8,799 nt of DNA, from the NCBI GenBank assembly GCA_934148985.1, contig CAKPDO010000051.1:1-8799 (forward strand), read 5' to 3'. A model generated the notes under the pieces. The model was not told the origin of the DNA, made no database searches, and saw only the letters and a program-made list of their open reading frames with translations. Below, piece after piece: positions 1-4,560 of the stretch. This DNA is from an uncultured Clostridia bacterium (GTDB taxonomy: Bacteria > Bacillota > Clostridia > TANB77 > CAG-508). Each line of letters opens with the position of its first letter. The first letter of the stretch is position 1. The position numbers and the translations under genes were made by a program.

Positions 1-6
1 TTATGT

Positions 7-56
7 CCTCCTGCGTGGTACGTTCTTATATTACCATCATCTTCGACTTTTGTCAA
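7..56 (-). promoter_or_regulatory. Sigma-A promoter and ribosome binding site for a gene beyond the left edge
   Basis: On the minus strand, TTGACA (51-56) is followed by a 17-base spacer and TAATAT (28-33), with TG one base upstream of the -10 (extended -10). A perfect AGGAGG lies at 7-12, six bases from the window edge, so the start codon should lie just outside. I infer a separately promoted gene downstream of ymxH. In many clostridia the next gene is nrdR, but nothing in the window shows its identity. Confidence 0.7.
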
Positions 57-118
57 CACTTTTTTACAATTTTTTTTGATATTTTTTTGATGGTATTTTC
101 TTCCAGCTTTCTAAGTAT

Positions 119-356
119 TTATATTTCAACTAAAATCAAATCTTCACCTATGCATTTTATTTTATTCCATTCTATCACAATATCATTTCCAGATGAAAAA
201 AAGTTTAATATTTTATTGTTTCCTCCTGGAACTATTATAGAAGTTATCTTTCCAGTATCTAAATCAGCACATACATCTTGAACATATCCGAAGCCTTTTT
301 CCATCTGTTATATTGATAACTTCTTTTCTCCTAAAATCCATTCCATTATTTTGCAT
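119..356 (-). CDS. ymxH: YlmC/YmxH family PRC-barrel sporulation protein, interrupted by a +1 frameshift
   Basis: Small PRC-barrel-like protein of the YlmC/YmxH family, a sporulation-associated family of unknown biochemical role whose gene often follows sigG. The ATG at 354-356 has AAGGAG eight bases upstream, so this is the true start. The first frame gives 22 residues ending in ITDGKRL, then meets CGG (288-290) and stops eight codons later at a TGA. Skipping C290 gives GYVQDVCADLDTGKITSIIVPGG and on to the TAA at 119-121, for 78 residues in all, which is normal for the family (about 80). The joined DGKRLGYV is the family's conserved segment. The downstream part alone could start only at an ATG without a good ribosome binding site and would lack the first strand. 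The break shares its sequence with the one in sigG: either programmed +1 frameshifting, an assembly error or a decaying gene. Confidence 0.8.
287..293 (-). other. Putative +1 frameshift site CTT CGG A in ymxH
   Basis: Read on the minus strand, the starting frame is AGG CTT CGG ATA, and the restored frame is CTT, skip C, GGA. A purine-rich GGAAAAAGG directly abuts CTT. That loosely recalls the bacterial prfB site, where CTT before a slow codon slips +1 with help from an upstream Shine-Dalgarno-like sequence. The frame break is seen directly; slippage is inferred. Removing one A from the A5 run just upstream would also join the frames, but gives the less typical DGKGFGYV. Confidence 0.6.
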
Positions 357-366
357 AATATGTACT

Positions 367-391
367 CCTTCAAAATATTATATTCTGAAGG
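367..391 (-). repeat. Inverted repeat overlapping the ymxH ribosome binding site
   Basis: CCTTCA (367-372) and TGAAGG (386-391) form a near-perfect 25-base palindrome with AT-rich inner pairing. On the minus strand the downstream arm carries most of the AAGGAG used by ymxH (365-370). It lies between the sigG stop and the ymxH start. No T-run follows it on the minus strand, so it does not look like a terminator. A hairpin masking the ribosome binding site is the likelier reading. Confidence 0.5.
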
Positions 392-405
392 TAAAAAAAC
401 GTTCA

Positions 406-1180
406 TCAATTATATAATCTTTTTATATGGTTTATCGCACTTTTTTCTAATCTTGATACTTGCGCCTGTGATATTCCTATTTCATCTGCTACTTCCATTT
501 GCGTTTTGCCGTTGAAAAATCTTCTTCTTATTATATCACGTTCTTTTTCAGTTAGTTTTTTCATTATCTGCAAAATTGCCAATTTTTCTGTCCACATTTC
601 ATCGGTATTTTTCTTGTCACTTACTTGGTCCATAATATACAAATTTTCAGTTCCATCATTATATACCGGCTCTTGAAGTGATATGGGGTCTTGAATTGCA
701 TCTAAACTAAATGCAATATCTTCTTTGTCTACATCAAGTTCTTTTGAAATTTCTTCTATTGTTGGTTCTCTTGAATTTTCTTTATTATATTTTTCTTTAT
801 ATTGTATTACTTTATATGCCAAATCCCTCGTAGACCTACTCACTCTTATGCTGTTGTTATCTCTTAGATATCTTTTCACTTCTCCGAATTATCATCGGCA
901 CCGCATATGTTGAAAATTGTACCCCTTGCGTTAAGTCAAAATTATCTATGGCTTTTATTAATCCTACACATCCAACTTGAAATAAATCATCCGCCGATTC
1001 TCCTCTGCCTCTAAATCGTTGTATTACCGATAAAACCAATCTTAAATTTCCATTTATGAATATATTTCTTGCATCTTCATCTCCATTTTTTATTTTTTTT
1101 AATAATTCTTCTTTTTCTATGGCCGTTAATACAGGTAATTTCGAGGTATTTACTCCACTAATTTCTACCTTATTAATCAA
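406..1180 (-). CDS. sigG: RNA polymerase sporulation sigma factor SigG, interrupted by a +1 frameshift
   Basis: Forespore-specific sigma-G (SpoIIIG), which directs late forespore transcription by core RNA polymerase. It starts at TTG (1178-1180), seven bases after a perfect AGGAGG. The first frame encodes 98 residues, including the N-terminal KVEISGV segment, NGNLRLVLSVIQRF, DDLFQVGCVGLIKAIDNFD (region 2) and FSTYAVPMII. It then meets CGG (884-886) and stops at a TAA nine codons later. Skipping C886 gives GEVKRYLRDNNSIRVSRS, regions 3 and 4, and the helix-turn-helix KTQMEVADEIGISQAQVSRL, to the TGA at 406-408 (a second TGA follows). The total is 257 residues; the Bacillus protein has 260. Conservation is high on both sides, which argues against old decay. 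Unshifted translation would yield a 107-residue protein with region 2 but no promoter -35-binding region 4. The shift falls at the end of region 2. Programmed frameshift, assembly error or recent inactivation are the options. Confidence 0.88.
883..889 (-). other. Putative +1 frameshift site ATT CGG A in sigG
   Basis: Read on the minus strand, the starting frame is ATA ATT CGG AGA, and the restored frame is ATT, skip C, GGA, GAA. The restored PMIIGE is the invariant junction in SigF/SigG proteins, so the break can be placed to the base. It shares TTCGGA with the ymxH site, with an NTT codon in the P site, CGG in the A site and GGA as the first new-frame codon. There is no Shine-Dalgarno-like stretch directly upstream, unlike at ymxH. 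The break is observed; the mechanism is inferred. Confidence 0.65.
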
Positions 1181-1209
1181 TGCCTTTCCTCCTTTTCATA
1201 CTTTTTTAG

Positions 1210-1239
1210 TATTATTTCCAGAAAAGGATTTTTATATAC
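1210..1239 (-). promoter_or_regulatory. Sigma-F/sigma-G-type promoter for sigG
   Basis: On the minus strand, GTATA (1235-1239), a 15-base spacer and GGAAATAATA (1210-1219) fit the sigma-F pattern (GYWTA, about 15-16 bases, GGNNANANTR) at every specified position. It lies about 20 bases upstream of the AGGAGG of sigG. In Bacillus, sigG is switched on by sigma-F in the forespore and then autoregulates. The match is by eye; the function is inferred from that family knowledge. Confidence 0.6.
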
Positions 1240-1244
1240 TTGTA

Positions 1245-1273
1245 TTGATATTTTGTTTTTCTAGTATTATAAT
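1245..1273 (+). promoter_or_regulatory. Sigma-A promoter for the rluA-family gene
   Basis: TTGATA (1245-1250), a 17-base spacer and TATAAT (1268-1273). Transcription should begin near 1279-1281, only 3-5 bases before the ATG at 1284, so the mRNA would be practically leaderless. It sits next to the divergent sigG promoter, the two -35 boxes being five bases apart. Confidence 0.72.
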
Positions 1274-1283
1274 AATTATTACT

Positions 1284-2150
1284 ATGAAAAAATTAATTGT
1301 AAATAAAAAATATAATAATAAAAAATTAGATAAATTTTTATATGATAATATTCCAACACTTTCTCAAAACCTTTATTACAAAACATTAAGAAAGAAAGAT
1401 ATTAAAATAAACGGAAAAAGAGTTTCTGAAAATGTAAATGTATTTGAAAATGATGAAATATTACTATATATTCCTGATGATTTATTAGATAATAATTTAA
1501 AATTAAACATTATATATGAAGATAATAATATTTTATTAATTGATAAACCATCTAATATAGAAGTTACAGGAACTGAAAGTTTGACAAGCCTTATCCACAA
1601 ATCATATGCAAATTGTGGATTTCCACCTATGCCATGTCATAGATTAGACAGAAATACTTCTGGATTAATTTTATTTGCTAAAAATGAAACATCTTTGAAG
1701 ATTTTGCTTGAAAAATTTAAATCTCATGAAATAAAAAAGCACTATCTTGCTTTAGTATATGGAATTCCTAAAAAGAAAAATGATAAATTAATTTCATACC
1801 TTTTCAAAGATAGTTCAAAATCATTAGTGTATATTTCTGACGTTCCTAAAAAGGGATATTTAAAAATTATTACATCGTATTCTTTATTAGAAAGTTATTC
1901 AAATAATACATCCCTTTTAGATGTTGAAATAGAAACTGGCCGAACACATCAAATTCGTGCTCATTTGGCTCATATCGGACTACCTATTGTTGGCGATGGG
2001 AAATATGGTAAAAATGAAATAAATAAAAATTTTAAAGTCAAAACTCAAAAACTTGTTAGCTACAAATTGGCTTTTGACTTTAAAACAGATAGCGGAATTT
2101 TAAACTATTTGAATGGAAAGAGCTTTGAATTAAAAAAGAAAAATATATAA
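1284..2150 (+). CDS. RluA-family RNA pseudouridine synthase
   Basis: Converts specific uridines in rRNA or tRNA to pseudouridine; the site cannot be told from the sequence. The protein has 288 residues. An S4-like RNA-binding domain lies at about 14-62 (LDKFL, IKINGKRV). The catalytic domain follows from about 75, with HRLDRNTSG at 119-127 carrying the catalytic Asp122. ETGRTHQIRAHLAHIGLPIVGD at 217-238 is the second conserved block. ATG 1284 is chosen because family homology begins there; the frame stays open upstream, but that stretch belongs to the sigG leader region. No Shine-Dalgarno sequence precedes the ATG. The gene is divergent from sigG and converges on the hydrolase gene with a shared terminator, so it is probably its own transcription unit. 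The family is clear; the RluA, RluC or RluD subgroup is not. Confidence 0.9.
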   Translation: MKKLIVNKKYNNKKLDKFLYDNIPTLSQNLYYKTLRKKDIKINGKRVSENVNVFENDEILLYIPDDLLDNNLKLNIIYEDNNILLIDKPSNIEVTGTESLTSLIHKSYANCGFPPMPCHRLDRNTSGLILFAKNETSLKILLEKFKSHEIKKHYLALVYGIPKKKNDKLISYLFKDSSKSLVYISDVPKKGYLKIITSYSLLESYSNNTSLLDVEIETGRTHQIRAHLAHIGLPIVGDGKYGKNEINKNFKVKTQKLVSYKLAFDFKTDSGILNYLNGKSFELKKKNI

Positions 2151-2154
2151 AATC

Positions 2155-2197
2155 AAAACAAGGTAATTTTGAAAAATATCAAATATTACCTTGTTTT
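2155..2197. terminator. Bidirectional rho-independent terminator between converging genes
   Basis: A 13-base arm AAAACAAGGTAAT (2155-2167) pairs perfectly with 2185-2197. The loop can pair further (TTTGA with TCAAA). On the plus strand the right arm runs into T's (2194-2198), ending the rluA-family transcript. On the minus strand the exit is TTTTGATTTTAT, ending the hydrolase transcript. It begins five bases after the rluA-family stop and ends just before the hydrolase stop. Confidence 0.85.
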
Positions 2198-2198
2198 T

Positions 2199-2879
2199 CT
2201 AGTTTATTGTCGTGCTTGTTGCACCTGTTCCTATAACTGCTTCTTGCAAGGCTCTCCAGGTATTGCATCCTACAATTCCGTCAACAGAAAGTCCTACCTT
2301 TCTTTGATAGTTTCTAACTGCTTCTTGGGTTCTCGCTCCAAATATTCCGTCTAAACCTCCAGTTTGAAATCCTAATGTATTTAAATCATCTTGTGCAATA
2401 AGCACATAATTGCTTATGCTTCCCCTTTTTATCAATGGATATCCACCACTTGCACATGCCGGTGTTCCAAATCTTTTGTCCCAGTGAACCCAAGTTGGTG
2501 TGCTGCTTATTGGTTCCACATAGCTCCATACCCCAGATGATTTTGCACTATTCCACAAAGCTCTTCTTCTTGTTGCTGATAATGTTTGCCCTACATCAAA
2601 TGCAACTCCTGCATAATGTTGACTTTGTGTTCCATGTCCTCCTTCATATGGTCTTTTAAATGCAAAACCCACTGGTATAGGTCCACCCCATATATACCTT
2701 TGACTATTCCAACTTTGCATTGCTCTTTTAGTGGTCCAAAGAATATTCGAATTACTAGAACCTCTAAATTCCTTTACCGTTAATGTTCTATTTGTATTAT
2801 ATGGCATTGCTGCTGACTCTGCTCTTGTATAGGTTTCCATTCTATCTGTGTCATTATTAAAAACTATTATTTTTGCCAT
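2199..2879 (-). CDS. M15-like peptidoglycan peptidase with C-terminal peptidoglycan-binding domain
   Basis: Predicted cell-wall hydrolase of 226 residues. Residues about 35-140 resemble zinc D,D-/L,D-peptidases of the M15 type. SQHYAGVAFDVG (86-97) has the S-x-H-x2-G-x-A-x-D spacing, with His88 and Asp95 as likely zinc ligands. WVHWD (130-134) supplies His132, and Glu122 is a possible catalytic residue. Residues about 154-213 form a peptidoglycan-binding type 1 domain (LNTLGF, GGLDGIFGARTQEAV, DGIVGCNTW). I chose the ATG at 2877-2879 (MAKIIVF) because homology-like sequence begins there and AAAGGA lies 12 bases upstream; ATGs at 2886-2888 and 2898-2900 are possible. There is no signal peptide or membrane segment from any of these starts, which is odd for a wall enzyme. 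It might act inside the sporangium, be released by lysis, or be exported by another route. Substrate bond unproven. Confidence 0.82.
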   Translation of the reverse strand: MAKIIVFNNDTDRMETYTRAESAAMPYNTNRTLTVKEFRGSSNSNILWTTKRAMQSWNSQRYIWGGPIPVGFAFKRPYEGGHGTQSQHYAGVAFDVGQTLSATRRRALWNSAKSSGVWSYVEPISSTPTWVHWDKRFGTPACASGGYPLIKRGSISNYVLIAQDDLNTLGFQTGGLDGIFGARTQEAVRNYQRKVGLSVDGIVGCNTWRALQEAVIGTGATSTTIN

Positions 2880-2912
2880 CTTTACCATCTTTCCTTTCAT
2901 TAAAGGCACAAA

Positions 2913-2954
2913 TTAGAATGAATAAATTTCCATTATTTGGATATTATTCAACAT
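2913..2954 (-). CDS. Possible 13-codon leader peptide upstream of the hydrolase gene
   Basis: On the minus strand GAGGTGAA runs directly into an ATG (2952-2954), which opens a 13-codon frame (MLNNIQIMEIYSF) ending in TAA at 2913-2915. The hydrolase start lies about 33 bases downstream. The ribosome binding site is good, but the product matches nothing I recognise. It could be a regulatory upstream frame, or chance. The evidence is ribosome-binding-site quality and position only. Confidence 0.25.
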   Translation of the reverse strand: MLNNIQIMEIYSF

Positions 2955-2958
2955 TTCA

Positions 2959-2986
2959 CCTCATAATTTTTTTATATATTATGAAG
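2959..2986 (-). repeat. Inverted repeat in the hydrolase leader
   Basis: CCTCATAAT (2959-2967) and ATTATGAAG (2978-2986) can pair over nine positions on the minus strand, one of them G-U, with a ten-base loop. The downstream arm contains the GAGG that serves the small upstream frame. No T-run follows it, so it is probably not a terminator. It may be regulatory. Confidence 0.35.
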
Positions 2987-2987
2987 T

Positions 2988-3006
2988 AAAAAATAACTAT
3001 GTTACT
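2988..3006 (-). terminator. Weak terminator after the flavoprotein gene
   Basis: On the minus strand AGTAAC (3001-3006), loop ATA and GTTATT (2992-2997) form a six-pair AT-rich stem with one G-U, followed by a run of T's. The stem is weak, so read-through into the hydrolase leader is possible. No convincing sigma-A promoter is visible between this point and the hydrolase gene. Confidence 0.35.
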
Positions 3007-3029
3007 ATTTTAAAAAAAATTATCCTAGC

Positions 3030-3653
3030 TTATCTAATAAAATTTGTTTTCTCTCCTTTTTCATACTCAGGCTTTTCAATTCCATTTTTTCTGCCATTTT
3101 CCATACATTTAAGCATATAAGCCATATTTTTACCAAGATTTCTAATAGTTTGTAATCCTTCTAAATCTTTAGCTGCTTCTTCTTTATTTGTTCCATGAAT
3201 TTGATTCCAATATGAACTTCCAACAATAAACATATTGCTCATTAATGCATATTTATTTAATTGGTCAAATGCTGCTGTTGCTCCACCTCTCCTACAGCTT
3301 ACAACTGATGCACACAACTTTCCTGAAAACATTTTTGCTCTACCATAAAAAGCTCTATCTAAAAAAGATGTAATAGCCCCAGATGCTGCCGCAAAATGTA
3401 CAGGACTTCCAAATACAAATCCATCAGCATTTTCTGCCTTATCTAAAAATTGATTGACTTTATCATCCATAAAACATCTATTATTTGTTTGTATACAATG
3501 ATTGCATCCTATACATCCACCTATAGGCTTATTTTCAAGCCATATTATTTCAGTTTCTATGTTTTCATTATTTAATGTTTTAGCAACTTCTTCTAAGGCT
3601 AGATTTGTACAACCATCTTTGTGTGGTCCTCCATTTACTAATAATACTTTCAT
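3030..3653 (-). CDS. Iron-sulfur flavoprotein / NADPH-dependent FMN reductase family protein
   Basis: Flavodoxin-fold redox protein of 207 residues, the usual length for this family. The FMN phosphate loop is NGGPHKDGCTN (7-17), and GSPVHF (82-87) lines the flavin site. CIGCNHCIQTNNRC (Cys47, 50, 53, 60) has the C-x2-C-x2-C-x6-C spacing of iron-sulfur flavoproteins, which bind FMN and a [4Fe-4S] cluster, so a one- or two-electron carrier is likely. It is probably cytoplasmic; no signal or membrane segment is seen. The ATG at 3651-3653 follows an AGGAGG Shine-Dalgarno sequence. It lies 55 bases downstream of upp in the same direction, separated by a hairpin, so it may be expressed by partial read-through. 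Natural substrate unknown; members reduce quinones, peroxide or oxygen. Confidence 0.85.
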   Translation of the reverse strand: MKVLLVNGGPHKDGCTNLALEEVAKTLNNENIETEIIWLENKPIGGCIGCNHCIQTNNRCFMDDKVNQFLDKAENADGFVFGSPVHFAAASGAITSFLDRAFYGRAKMFSGKLCASVVSCRRGGATAAFDQLNKYALMSNMFIVGSSYWNQIHGTNKEEAAKDLEGLQTIRNLGKNMAYMLKCMENGRKNGIEKPEYEKGEKTNFIR

Positions 3654-3674
3654 CTTCTCCTCCTTTTAAAATTA

Positions 3675-3700
3675 GGACACATCTTTTTTAGGATGTGTCC
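3675..3700 (-). terminator. Hairpin between upp and the flavoprotein gene
   Basis: GGACACATC (3675-3683) and GATGTGTCC (3692-3700) form a perfect nine-base stem with an eight-base loop. On the minus strand, A-rich sequence precedes it and TAATTTTA follows, a short imperfect U-tract. It lies directly before the flavoprotein ribosome binding site. It may be a leaky terminator of upp or an attenuator. Confidence 0.65.
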
Positions 3701-3708
3701 CATTTTTA

Positions 3709-4332
3709 TTATTTTGTGCCAAATATTCTATCACCCGCATCTCCAAGACCAGGTAAAATATATCCATTTTCATTTAATTTTTCATCTATCTTAGCACAAT
3801 ATACCTCTACATCAGGATATGTTTCTTGTAATTTCTTTATTCCCTCTGGTGCTGCAATTATACATAAAAATTTTATATTTTTAACTCCATCTTCTTTAAG
3901 CATAGATATCGCATCTATTGCTGAACCACCTGTAGCAAGCATTGGGTCTAATAATATTACGGTTCTATTTGCAATATCTTTTGGAACTTTATAATAATAT
4001 TTTACAGGTTTTAGAGTTTCTTCATTTCTATATAATCCTATAACTCCTATTTTGGCATTCGGAATTAAATTTTCAATTCCACTTGTCATCCCCATTCCAG
4101 CTCTTAAAATTGGTACAAATGCATATTTATTTTCGTCTATTTTTCCTGTTTTCATTTTTTGAAGTGGAGTTTCGATTTCTACTTCATTAAGTTTTGCATC
4201 TCTCATTGCTTCATAGCATAAAATTGTTGCAATTTCACTTGCAAGTTCTCTAAATTCTTTCGTCCCTGTTTTTTTGTCTCTTAGTATTGATAGTTTGTGT
4301 TCAATTAATGGATGTTTAATTTCGTTTATCAT
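3709..4332 (-). CDS. upp: Uracil phosphoribosyltransferase
   Basis: Pyrimidine salvage enzyme: uracil plus PRPP gives UMP and pyrophosphate, in the cytoplasm. The protein has 207 residues, full family length. Seen in order: N-terminal HPLIEHKLSILRD (7-19), the flexible-loop segment PILRAGMGM (74-82), the PRPP-binding loop DPMLATGGSA (129-138), and the C-terminal uracil-binding YILPGLGDAGDRIFGT (191-206). The ATG at 4330-4332 is preceded by AAAGGAAG at good spacing. It has its own promoter and is divergent from recQ, 228 bases apart. Its sequence contains TCCGAA (in ATT CCG AAT, Ile-Pro-Asn), the complement of the TTCGGA found at the two frameshift sites, yet the frame here is intact. Confidence 0.97.
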   Translation of the reverse strand: MINEIKHPLIEHKLSILRDKKTGTKEFRELASEIATILCYEAMRDAKLNEVEIETPLQKMKTGKIDENKYAFVPILRAGMGMTSGIENLIPNAKIGVIGLYRNEETLKPVKYYYKVPKDIANRTVILLDPMLATGGSAIDAISMLKEDGVKNIKFLCIIAAPEGIKKLQETYPDVEVYCAKIDEKLNENGYILPGLGDAGDRIFGTK

Positions 4333-4368
4333 TTTTCTACTTCCTTTCGAAACTTATTTTACATAGAA

Positions 4369-4398
4369 ATTATATCATAACACCCATTTTAAATTCAA
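4369..4398 (-). promoter_or_regulatory. Sigma-A promoter for upp
   Basis: On the minus strand TTGAAT (4393-4398), an 18-base spacer and TATAAT (4369-4374). The expected start near 4362 leaves a leader of about 30 bases, too short for a classical upp or pyr attenuator. Confidence 0.65.
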
Positions 4399-4498
4399 CA
4401 AGATTTTTCAAAAAGTATCAATAAATTTTGCATTGTGACTGTATGGTTTTGTAAATGAATTTTTTCAATAAAAAAGTTTTACATTTGACAAATTTCGA

Positions 4499-4527
4499 TT
4501 GTTTTTTCATTTTGAAAATGCTATAAT
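4499..4527 (+). promoter_or_regulatory. Sigma-A extended -10 promoter for recQ
   Basis: TTGTTT (4499-4504), a 17-base spacer and TATAAT (4522-4527), with TG at 4519-4520 forming an extended -10. The start is expected near 4534. AGAGG (4548-4552) then serves the TTG start at 4561. A perfect TTGACA at 4485-4490 is 31 bases from this -10 and so is probably not its partner. Confidence 0.7.
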
Positions 4528-4560
4528 GCCTCTATAAATAAACGAAAAGAGGTTAAAATA

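Noticed and set aside
119..304. A separate 61-residue gene starting at an ATG at 302-304
   Set aside because: It is the downstream part of ymxH after the frameshift. That ATG has no good ribosome binding site, while the ATG at 354-356 does, and family similarity spans the break.
406..879. A separate short sigma factor gene made only of regions 3 and 4
   Set aside because: It is the second half of sigG. The two halves join without a gap into a full-length family protein when one base is skipped.
287..888. Treating both frameshifts as plain homopolymer sequencing errors
   Set aside because: The sigG break is not in a homopolymer, and both breaks share TTCGGA with CGG in frame. Error cannot be excluded without reads, but two random indels would not be expected to agree in this way.
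1056..1283. An N-terminal extension of the pseudouridine synthase
   Set aside because: This stretch overlaps sigG and both promoters and encodes nothing like the family. Homology begins at the ATG at 1284.
2976..2984. A sigma-G-like -10 element (CATAATA on the minus strand) for the hydrolase gene
   Set aside because: No matching -35 element of the GHATR type is found 16-18 bases upstream, so forespore control of the hydrolase is not supported.
4485..4490. A perfect TTGACA box as the recQ -35
   Set aside because: It is 31 bases from the TATAAT, and no suitable -10 lies 16-19 bases downstream. The TTGTTT at 4499-4504 has correct spacing.
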